DNA of 61,689 nucleotides from Parvularcula sp. (GTDB lineage Bacteria > Pseudomonadota > Alphaproteobacteria > Caulobacterales > Parvularculaceae). Location of the stretch: the NCBI GenBank assembly GCA_002704915.1, contig PAIP01000040.1, positions 1-61,689 of the forward strand, written 5' to 3'. The position numbers and the translations under genes are program-made. Below, piece by piece: positions 31,881-39,180 of this stretch (positions within the stretch are counted from its first letter, which is position 1; each line of letters begins with the position of its first letter). The notes beneath the pieces are model-generated. The model was not told the DNA's origin, did no database searches, and was given only the letters and a program-made list of their open reading frames with translations.

Positions 31881-33458
31881 ATGGCAACAGACCGAACATT
31901 TCGATTTGGGGAAGACCATTTAACGGCAAGCATAGCTTTGGGTTTGGCCCAGGGTACAATCAAAGGTGTTTTTTCCAATGAATGCCTAAAAAATGTAAAT
32001 GCCAGTCATCAACGTGTAGGGCGCATCGTGGAAAAAGGCGATACCGTCTATGGCATCAACACAGGCTTTGGCCCTTTGTGCAACACCAAAATATCCAAAG
32101 AAGATACCAAAATCCTTCAATCCAATATATTACAGAGCCATAGTGTGGGCGTGGGCAAACCCATTTCCAACGAATTGGCAAAAATTATGCTGATTCTTAA
32201 AATCCATGCCCTTGCCAAAGGGTATTCGGGCATTGCCGAAACTACCTTACAACGCATGCTCTGGCATTTGGAAAACGATGCCATTCCCGTAGTCCCATCC
32301 CAAGGTTCCGTTGGCGCATCCGGCGATTTGGCCCCGCTTTCCCACTTATTTCTTCCGCTCATCGGATTGGGCAAAGTGGAATTTCAAGGAAAAACCATAA
32401 AAACACAGGAACTTTTTGAGCAAGTAGGACTGAAACCTTTGGAGTTGGGACCAAAAGAAGGTCTGGCCCTGATCAACGGAACCCAGTTTATCGCCGCACA
32501 CGGGGTGATGGTCGTACACAAATTGCAGCATTGTCTTAAACACGCTGATATTATCGGTGCCATGATGCTTGAAGGACTTCAAGGTTCCATGAAACCTTTC
32601 TTTGAAGAGCTGCATGAACTTCGTCCATTCAAGGGCAACCAACATGTGGCAGGAAGAATCAGAACCCTGCTTCAAGGCTCCGAGATTTTGGAAGATCATA
32701 TTGATTGCGAACGGGTGCAGGACCCCTACTCCCTTCGCTGTATACCACAGGTGCACGGAGCTTCCCGAAATGCTTGGCTCCATCTCAAGGAATTGTTGGA
32801 AATCGAACTCAATTCGGTTACGGACAACCCGGTCATCGTAAATGATGAGCTCACTATCAGCGGAGGTAATTTTCACGGGCAGCCTTTGGCCATGGCTTTG
32901 GATTATGCAGCTTTGGCCGCATCGGAAATTGGAAATATCTCCGACCGTCGCATCTATCTCGCCCTGGAAGGCAACAGTCCCGGCGTTCCCAAATTATTGA
33001 TGAATGATACCGGTATCAACTCTGGATATATGATTTTGCAATACACCTCAGCAGCATTGGCCAGCGAGAACAAAAGCCTGTGTTTTCCAGCCAGTGCTGA
33101 TAGCATTCCCACTTCTTTGGGTCAGGAAGACCATGTAAGTATGGGATCCATAAGTGGCAGGAAAGCACTCAATATTATTGAAAATGTGGAAAAGATTCTT
33201 GCCATCGAACTGTTGACCGCTGCCCAGGCATTCGAGTACAGAAAACCTCTGAAATCGGGTATTCTGTTGGATGAAATCCATACATTCCTAAGAACGAAGG
33301 TCGCTTTTGCCGAAAATGACCGTGTTTTTGCAGATGATATCGAGAAAGGCATCGAAATTATCCAAAACCGTGAAATCATCAATTTGGTAGAAAAAGTAAT
33401 GAAGGAAAAAGAACTTTCTTGGAACACACCACATCTTGAAGCATTTGAAACATATTAA
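31881..33458 (+). CDS. hutH: Histidine ammonia-lyase
   Basis: A 525-aa enzyme that deaminates L-histidine to urocanate in the cytoplasm. ATG at 31881 (MATDRTFRFGEDHL) is preferred over 31854 because conservation starts there. The MIO prosthetic group forms from Ala-Ser-Gly in GASGDLAPLSH (about residues 145-155). YGINTGFGPL and GNFHGQPLAMALDYAAL are further active-site segments. It is the first gene of hutH-hutI-hutU-hutG, with 2 bp to hutI. Length and motifs are standard. Confidence 0.96.
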   Translation: MATDRTFRFGEDHLTASIALGLAQGTIKGVFSNECLKNVNASHQRVGRIVEKGDTVYGINTGFGPLCNTKISKEDTKILQSNILQSHSVGVGKPISNELAKIMLILKIHALAKGYSGIAETTLQRMLWHLENDAIPVVPSQGSVGASGDLAPLSHLFLPLIGLGKVEFQGKTIKTQELFEQVGLKPLELGPKEGLALINGTQFIAAHGVMVVHKLQHCLKHADIIGAMMLEGLQGSMKPFFEELHELRPFKGNQHVAGRIRTLLQGSEILEDHIDCERVQDPYSLRCIPQVHGASRNAWLHLKELLEIELNSVTDNPVIVNDELTISGGNFHGQPLAMALDYAALAASEIGNISDRRIYLALEGNSPGVPKLLMNDTGINSGYMILQYTSAALASENKSLCFPASADSIPTSLGQEDHVSMGSISGRKALNIIENVEKILAIELLTAAQAFEYRKPLKSGILLDEIHTFLRTKVAFAENDRVFADDIEKGIEIIQNREIINLVEKVMKEKELSWNTPHLEAFETY

Positions 33459-33460
33459 AA

Positions 33461-34687
33461 ATGAACAAACTACAATTAATAGGACCATTTACCCAATTGC
33501 TTCCCATGACAGGGCTTCCTTTAAAAGGAGCTTTAAAAGATGAGCAATTGCCCATTATCGAAAATGCCGGTATGCTGGTTTCCGAAGGAAAAATAGTTAA
33601 AGTCGGTATTTTTGATGAGTTAAGATCCGATGAAGTCAAAATCTACCATTTCGAAGGAGAACATGTTTGCCTCCCCGGATTCGTGGATTCCCATACCCAT
33701 ATTTGTTTTGGAGGCACCCGGGCCAGGGATTACGCCTATCGAAATGCTGGAAAAACCTATTTGGAGATTGCCAAGGCGGGCGGTGGTATTTGGGACACGG
33801 TAACCCAAACCCGAAAAGCATCACAAGTGGAATTGGCAAAAGGAATTTTATCACGAAGCCAAAAACATCTCAAAAATGGAGTTACCACCATCGAGGTAAA
33901 AAGTGGTTATGGGCTATCTGTGGATGAAGAATTAAAAATGCTACGTGCCATAAAACTGGCCAACGAAAAATCAGCTGTCAATTTAATCCCAACCTGTCTG
34001 GCAGCACACATGAAACCAAAGGATTGGAACCATCAAAAAGAATATCTGGAAGAAATTATTGCAACCTTGTTTCCTATCCTTAAAAATGAAAATTTGGCAC
34101 AACGAGTAGATGCTTTTGTGGAAGAGAGTGCCTTTTCACCAGAGGAAATCAAACCGTATTTCCAAAAAGCCAAGGAAATGGGCTTTGATATCACCGTACA
34201 TGCCGACCAATTCACCACAGGCGGAAGTCAAGTTGCGGTAGACTTTGGTGCCGTGAGCGCCGATCACTTGGAAGCTAGTACCCAAAAAGAAATTGAGTTA
34301 TTGGCAAAAAGTAATACCATTGCGACCGCATTGCCCGGGGCATCCATTGGTTTGGGATGTGCCTATACCCCTGCCCGCAGAATTTTGGATGCCGGAGGCG
34401 CTCTGTCCATTGCAAGCGACCATAATCCCGGCTCTGCCCCCATGGGCGATTTGCTGACCCAAGCCAGTATTTTGGGCACTTTTGAAAAATTGTCCAACAC
34501 CGAAGTGCTTGCTGGAATCACTTATAGGGCAGCCGCTGCTTTACGCTTGGCCGACCGAGGAAAACTGGAAGCCGGGGCACAGGCAGATTTCATTGTTTTT
34601 CCAACGGATAATTACCAAGAAATCACTTATCACCAAGGGCAACTAAAGCCAAGTGAGGTTTGGAAAAATGGAGAACCTATCCGCTAA
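33461..34687 (+). CDS. hutI: Imidazolonepropionase
   Basis: A 408-aa amidohydrolase that opens 4-imidazolone-5-propionate to formiminoglutamate. The metal-binding DSHTHICFGGTRARDY lies at about residues 74-90, with TCLAAHMKP near 180, DITVHADQF near 247 and the SDHNPGSAP segment near 322. It lies 2 bp after hutH and its end is closely followed by hutU. The order H-I-U-G means the third enzyme gene precedes the second. Confidence 0.95.
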   Translation: MNKLQLIGPFTQLLPMTGLPLKGALKDEQLPIIENAGMLVSEGKIVKVGIFDELRSDEVKIYHFEGEHVCLPGFVDSHTHICFGGTRARDYAYRNAGKTYLEIAKAGGGIWDTVTQTRKASQVELAKGILSRSQKHLKNGVTTIEVKSGYGLSVDEELKMLRAIKLANEKSAVNLIPTCLAAHMKPKDWNHQKEYLEEIIATLFPILKNENLAQRVDAFVEESAFSPEEIKPYFQKAKEMGFDITVHADQFTTGGSQVAVDFGAVSADHLEASTQKEIELLAKSNTIATALPGASIGLGCAYTPARRILDAGGALSIASDHNPGSAPMGDLLTQASILGTFEKLSNTEVLAGITYRAAAALRLADRGKLEAGAQADFIVFPTDNYQEITYHQGQLKPSEVWKNGEPIR

Positions 34688-34697
34688 AAAACGTATT

Positions 34698-36701
34698 ATG
34701 ACAACATTTCAACAACAGATATTACAAGGGATTCCTGAGCAACTTCCACCAAAAAAAACATATACAAAAAATGGCAACCCTGCGCCAAAACGGAAGGACA
34801 TCCTCTCCAAGGAAGAGAAAAAACTGGCCGTACAAAATGCGCTACGGTATTTTCCCGAAGCATGGCACGCAGCCCTTGCGCCAGAGTTTGCCGAAGAATT
34901 AAAAACCTACGGTCGTATCTACATGCATCGGTTTAAGCCTGACTATAAAATGTATGCCCGGCCCATTTCCGAATATCCTGCAAAAACCCATCAAGCAGCC
35001 GCCATTATGCTCATGATCCAGAACAATTTGGACCCTGCTGTGGCACAACATCCCGAAGAACTCATCACCTACGGGGGCAATGGTGCGGTATTCCAAAACT
35101 GGGCACAATACCTGCTCACCATGAAATATTTGGCGGAAATGACCGATGAGCAGACCTTACACATGTATTCCGGGCATCCGATGGGACTTTTTCCATCATC
35201 CAAGGAAGCGCCACGAGTGGTGGTCACCAATGGCATGATGATTCCCAACTACTCCAAACCTGATGATTGGGAAAAATTCAATGCACTGGGAGTAACGCAA
35301 TATGGACAGATGACAGCAGGCTCCTATATGTACATCGGGCCACAAGGCATTGTTCACGGAACTGCCATTACCGTTATGAATGCTTTTCGCAAAGTATTGA
35401 AGCAAAACGAATCGCCCGAAGGGAAAATCTTTTTAACTGCTGGATTGGGAGGCATGAGTGGTGCCCAACCCAAAGCCGGAAATATTGCAGGAGCCATTAC
35501 TATTTGTGCCGAAGTAAACCCCGAAGCTGCCAAAAAACGCCATGCTCAAGGTTGGGTGGATGAACTTTTGTCGGATTTAGACCTATTGGTCACAAGAACC
35601 AAAGAGGCTGTGAAAAACAAGGAAGTGGTCTCCTTGGCCTACATCGGTAATGTGGTCGATGTCTGGGAACGCTTTTATGAAGAAGATATTTTTGTGCATT
35701 TGGGATCGGACCAAACCTCTTTGCACAATCCTTGGGCCGGTGGATATTATCCCGTTGGACTATCTTTTGAAGAATCCAATGCCATGATGGTCGAAAACCC
35801 TGAAGCGTTCAAAGAAAAAGTACAGGAATCGCTACGAAGACAAATCAACGCCATCAACAAACACACCGCAAAAGGCACCTACTTTTTTGATTATGGAAAT
35901 GCCTTTTTACTGGAAGTCTCCCGAGCTGGCGGCGATGTGATGGCCGAAAACAATATCGATTTTAGATACCCCTCCTACGTGCAGGATATTTTGGGGCCCA
36001 TGTGTTTTGATTACGGCTTTGGACCGTTCCGGTGGGTATGTACCTCGGGGGACCCCAAGGACCTCCAAAAAACCGATGCCATTGCATTGGAGGTGATGAA
36101 AAGCATCAAATCCGAAGCCCCAGAGGAAATCCAGCAGCAAATGCAGGACAATATCAAATGGATTTCGGAGGCTGAACAGAACAAACTGGTGGTAGGCTCG
36201 CAAGCCCGAATCCTGTATGCCGATGCCGAGGGACGCAGCAAGATCGCAGATGCCTTTAATGCCGCTATTGCGAAGGGTGAAATCAGCGCCCCCGTGGTTT
36301 TGGGCAGGGATCACCACGATGTAAGCGGTACGGATTCTCCCTTTAGGGAGACCAGTAATATTTATGATGGCAGCAAGTTCACTGCCGATATGGCCATCCA
36401 AAATGTGATAGGCGACAGTTTTAGGGGAGCCACTTGGGTATCCATCCACAATGGTGGCGGCGTAGGCTGGGGAGAGGTCATCAACGGAGGGTTTGGCATG
36501 GTACTCGATGGTACCAAAGAGGCTTCCAACCGATTGAAGAAAATGTTGTTTTTTGATGTAAACAATGGCATTTCCCGAAGAAGTTGGGCACGGAACAAAG
36601 AAGCCCGCTTTGCCATTGAACGGGAAATGGAACGCTCTCCAAATTTAAAGGTAACTTTGCCCCATCTGGTGGAGCCGGATATTTTGGACAATCTTTTTTA
36701 A
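34698..36701 (+). CDS. hutU: Urocanate hydratase
   Basis: A 667-aa urocanase converting urocanate to imidazolonepropionate with tightly bound NAD+ as electrophile. ATG at 34698 (MTTFQQQILQGIPEQ) is 10 bp after the hutI stop; the longer frame at 34653 overlaps hutI and is not used. The signatures GQMTAGSYMYIGPQGIVHG and GLGGMSGAQPKAGN fit the NAD-binding site, and VLGRDHHDVSGTDSPFRE is the substrate region. This is the long urocanase form (about 670 aa, compared with about 555 in Proteobacteria), common in Bacteroidota. Confidence 0.95.
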   Translation: MTTFQQQILQGIPEQLPPKKTYTKNGNPAPKRKDILSKEEKKLAVQNALRYFPEAWHAALAPEFAEELKTYGRIYMHRFKPDYKMYARPISEYPAKTHQAAAIMLMIQNNLDPAVAQHPEELITYGGNGAVFQNWAQYLLTMKYLAEMTDEQTLHMYSGHPMGLFPSSKEAPRVVVTNGMMIPNYSKPDDWEKFNALGVTQYGQMTAGSYMYIGPQGIVHGTAITVMNAFRKVLKQNESPEGKIFLTAGLGGMSGAQPKAGNIAGAITICAEVNPEAAKKRHAQGWVDELLSDLDLLVTRTKEAVKNKEVVSLAYIGNVVDVWERFYEEDIFVHLGSDQTSLHNPWAGGYYPVGLSFEESNAMMVENPEAFKEKVQESLRRQINAINKHTAKGTYFFDYGNAFLLEVSRAGGDVMAENNIDFRYPSYVQDILGPMCFDYGFGPFRWVCTSGDPKDLQKTDAIALEVMKSIKSEAPEEIQQQMQDNIKWISEAEQNKLVVGSQARILYADAEGRSKIADAFNAAIAKGEISAPVVLGRDHHDVSGTDSPFRETSNIYDGSKFTADMAIQNVIGDSFRGATWVSIHNGGGVGWGEVINGGFGMVLDGTKEASNRLKKMLFFDVNNGISRRSWARNKEARFAIEREMERSPNLKVTLPHLVEPDILDNLF

Positions 36702-36705
36702 TCTG

Positions 36706-37677
36706 ATGAAACACTACGAACCCCCAAATCAAGACCTCTGGACGGGTCGCATCTCCAATAAATGGCTGTATCTCCACGAAAAGGTGCATTGCACCCCTTT
36801 GGAAGAAATTCCCGAAGCCCAGAAAAAATCTATTGCGCTGTTGGGCTACGCCTGTGATGAGGGGGTACGGCGCAATCAAGGTCGTGTCGGTGCGGTGGAT
36901 GGTCCAGGTGCAATCAAAAGTAGTTTTGGAAAAATGCCCAATCATTTGGGAAGCAATGTGCTTTTGCATGATGTAGGCTCGGTTGTTTGCTTAGATGGTG
37001 ATATGGAAGCTGCTCAACAAGCACTTTCTGATGTGGTCACAACGCTTTTAGAGAAAAAACAGTTCCCCATTGTTTTGGGTGGCGGGCACGATATGGCCTA
37101 TGGCCATTACCGAGGTATCAAAAATCATCTGGATGCCAAAAAAGAAGGCCAGACCATTGGAATTATTAATTTTGATGCGCATTTTGATTTGCGAAAGAAC
37201 ACGGAGCAAAACAATTCCGGCACTCCGTTTTACCAGATAGCCAAAGATTGCGAAAAAGAGGACATCGATTTTAATTATCTCTGTTTGGGCATCCGAAAAG
37301 ATGCCAATGACAGAACCCTTTTTCAAACGGCCAGGGACCTGGATGTTATCTATGTAATGAACGATACGTTCCAGATTCCCCTGCTGGAAGAAATCACTAC
37401 GTGGATCAATGCCTTTACCAAAAATGTAGATCATATTTATCTCACCATTGACTTGGATGGTTTTTCGTCCGCCTATGCTCCCGGAGTGAGCGCGGCTTCA
37501 CCCATGGGTTTTAGTCCGTACATGGTTTTGGAATGTTTGAAAACCATCGTTGGTTCCGGAAAACTGATCGGTATGGACATTGCCGAGATGAACCCCAAAT
37601 ATGATATTGATGGTCAAACGGCAAAATTGGCCGCTTCTTTGGTTCACCATGTGGCCCACAGTATTTCCAATAGTTGA
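36706..37677 (+). CDS. hutG: Formimidoylglutamase
   Basis: A 323-aa arginase-family enzyme that hydrolyses N-formimidoyl-L-glutamate to glutamate and formamide, the last step of this hut route. The binuclear manganese site is seen in GGGHDMAYGHY (about 125), NFDAHFDLR (about 155) and TIDLDGFSSAYAPGVSA (about 248). It starts 4 bp after hutU. Because the route ends in formamide, no FTCD-type transferase is needed, and none is present. It closes the operon; a hairpin lies about 10 bp downstream. Confidence 0.93.
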   Translation: MKHYEPPNQDLWTGRISNKWLYLHEKVHCTPLEEIPEAQKKSIALLGYACDEGVRRNQGRVGAVDGPGAIKSSFGKMPNHLGSNVLLHDVGSVVCLDGDMEAAQQALSDVVTTLLEKKQFPIVLGGGHDMAYGHYRGIKNHLDAKKEGQTIGIINFDAHFDLRKNTEQNNSGTPFYQIAKDCEKEDIDFNYLCLGIRKDANDRTLFQTARDLDVIYVMNDTFQIPLLEEITTWINAFTKNVDHIYLTIDLDGFSSAYAPGVSAASPMGFSPYMVLECLKTIVGSGKLIGMDIAEMNPKYDIDGQTAKLAASLVHHVAHSISNS

Positions 37678-37680
37678 TAA

Positions 37681-37778
37681 AAACAAAAAAAGCCTTCCAA
37701 ATGGAAAGCCTTTCATTGGCGAGCATTGTTTAAATGCTTCAACCTGATTCCAATCATCGTGATTGAAATCCAACACAA
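37681..37778 (-). ncRNA. Candidate small RNA between hutG and dinB
   Basis: On the minus strand a -7 box TATCTTTG (37784-37791) is followed by about 98 nt with three stacked hairpins and no need for an ORF. First, TTCAATC pairs with GGTTGAA, enclosing TGATT-GG-AATCA. Second, GCATT-TAAAC-AATGC. Third, a terminator with an 11-bp stem (AAAGGCTTTCC with GGAAGGCTTTT) and a long T-run. The terminator is stable as minus-strand RNA through G-U pairs, whereas the plus-strand version has two C-A mismatches, which favours minus-strand use. No -33 TTTG is visible. I do not recognise a family; comparison with Flavobacteria-specific Rfam motifs is needed. Confidence 0.5.
37685..37713 (-). terminator. Hairpin terminator, stronger on the minus strand
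   Basis: Stem of 11 pairs with two G-U wobbles around ATTT, followed by seven T and more, read on the minus strand. The same DNA may partly stop hutG transcripts on the plus strand, but the plus RNA has C-A mismatches. Confidence 0.65.
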
Positions 37779-37848
37779 CGGGACAAAGATATGATGATTT
37801 TTCCGAAATAAGGACAGTAGAAGTTGTTCATATTTATTTTTTTGGATT

Positions 37849-37882
37849 ATTTCCATTTTATAGGAATATTTCCATAATTTAG
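37849..37882 (+). promoter_or_regulatory. Putative operator/promoter of the dinB-dnaE pair
   Basis: ATTTCCAT occurs at 37849-37856 and 37868-37875, 19 bp apart, with an inverted half-site making GGAA-TAT-TTCC at 37863-37873. TAATTTAG (37875-37882) is one mismatch from a -7 box. The layout suits a dimeric repressor such as a LexA-like S24 protein, which is not encoded in the window. Confidence 0.45.
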
Positions 37883-37901
37883 CTTTCTCTTCAGCTAAAC
37901 A

Positions 37902-39116
37902 ATGAAAAAGACGATTTTACATCTTGATCTGGACACCTTTTATGTGTCCGTGGAACGCATCATCAATACCACGCTCAAAAACAAGCCCTTATTAGTGGGC
38001 GGCACCAGTGATCGCGGGGTAGTTGCGGCTTGCAGTTACGAGACCCGTGGGTTTGGTGTACACTCTGGAATGCCCATGAAAATGGCCAAGGAGCTTTGTC
38101 CGGAAGCCGTGGTGATCCGTGGAAATGCCGGCACCTACAGTAAGTATTCGGACGTGGTCACGGAAATCATCAAGGAACAGGTCCCCCTTTTCGAAAAATC
38201 GAGCATTGATGAATTTTATGCCGATCTATCGGGTATGGACCGTTTTTTTGGTTGCTACAAATTCGCTACGGAGATGAGACAAAAGATCATTCGTGAAACA
38301 GGTCTGCCCATTTCGTTTGGTCTATCGGTCAACAAAGTAGTTTCCAAAGTGGCTACGAACGAAGCCAAGCCCAACAATCAGCTTAAGATAGATTTGGGTA
38401 TGGAAAAACCATTTTTGGCCCCTCTTTCCATTAAAAAAATTCCGATGGTGGGTGATAAAACCTATCAGACCCTACGAAATTTGGGCATACGGCAAGTAAA
38501 AACCGTACAAGAGATGCCCATGGACATAATGCAACGGGTGTTGGGTGCCAATGGTAGGACAATCTGGAAAAGGGCCAATGGTATTGACAATACTCCCGTG
38601 ATTCCTTTTCATGAGCGAAAATCCATTTCCAATGAAAGAACTTTTGACAGGGACACCATTGATATGGTCAAATTGAAGGGCATCTTGATTGCCATGACCG
38701 AAAACTTGGCCTACCAGTTGCGAAGGGGCGATAAACTGACGGCATGCGTTGCGGTAAAGATTCGGTATTCTGACTTCAACACTTATTCCAAACAGGCGCG
38801 CATCCCGTACACAAGTGCCGACCATGTGCTCATCCCAAAAATATTGGAACTGTTCAATTCCCTGTACAACAAACGGATGTTGGTCCGGCTCATCGGGATT
38901 CGGTTCAGCCATTTGGTCTCCGGCAATTATCAAATCAACCTTTTTGAGGATACTGAAGAGACCTTGAACCTCTACCAAGCCATGGACCATGTCCGAAACA
39001 GGTTTGGCAGTCGGAGTGTTCTACGTGCTTCTGCGATGGGGGCCAAGACCATTGGCGGCATGCACAATCCCTTTAATGGGGAACCCCCTGTGGTTTTGGC
39101 GCATCGGAAACAGTGA
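37902..39116 (+). CDS. dinB: Y-family DNA polymerase (DinB/Pol IV-like, with UmuC-like tail)
   Basis: A 404-aa translesion polymerase. Catalytic acidic residues lie in HLDLDTFYVSVERI (about 6-19) and SSIDEFYADLSG (about 98-110); the little-finger domain follows from about 235. A clamp-binding motif QINLF is near residue 343, and about 60 more residues follow (HVRNRFGSRSVLRASAMGAKTIGG), recalling UmuC C-termini. DinB proteins of about 350 aa usually end at the clamp motif. It precedes a second DnaE without another promoter-like gap, so the two form a probable mutagenic lesion-bypass cassette, the counterpart of ImuB-DnaE2 in Proteobacteria. Confidence 0.92.
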   Translation: MKKTILHLDLDTFYVSVERIINTTLKNKPLLVGGTSDRGVVAACSYETRGFGVHSGMPMKMAKELCPEAVVIRGNAGTYSKYSDVVTEIIKEQVPLFEKSSIDEFYADLSGMDRFFGCYKFATEMRQKIIRETGLPISFGLSVNKVVSKVATNEAKPNNQLKIDLGMEKPFLAPLSIKKIPMVGDKTYQTLRNLGIRQVKTVQEMPMDIMQRVLGANGRTIWKRANGIDNTPVIPFHERKSISNERTFDRDTIDMVKLKGILIAMTENLAYQLRRGDKLTACVAVKIRYSDFNTYSKQARIPYTSADHVLIPKILELFNSLYNKRMLVRLIGIRFSHLVSGNYQINLFEDTEETLNLYQAMDHVRNRFGSRSVLRASAMGAKTIGGMHNPFNGEPPVVLAHRKQ

Positions 39117-39180
39117 ACAATGGGCAATTTCCAATGAACAATAAACAATTGACAACTGATAATTGATAACTGACAATTGT
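39111..39180. repeat. Degenerate heptanucleotide array linking dinB and dnaE2
   Basis: Ten units of exactly 7 bp run without interruption: CAGTGAA, CAATGGG, CAATTTC, CAATGAA, CAATAAA, CAATTGA, CAACTGA, TAATTGA, TAACTGA, CAATTGT. The first unit contains the dinB stop and the last contains the TTG start of the polymerase gene. The array is of the same type as that beside hemW. Confidence 0.8.

Noticed and set aside
37498-37776. 92-codon minus-strand frame overlapping hutG and the small-RNA candidate
   Set aside because: It starts with TTG, reads through a strong terminator and continues antisense to hutG; the RNA interpretation fits better.
39111-39180. Possible CRISPR-like or phage attachment repeat
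   Set aside because: Units are 7 bp with no spacers, so this is a short tandem array and not a CRISPR array; no cas gene is in the window.
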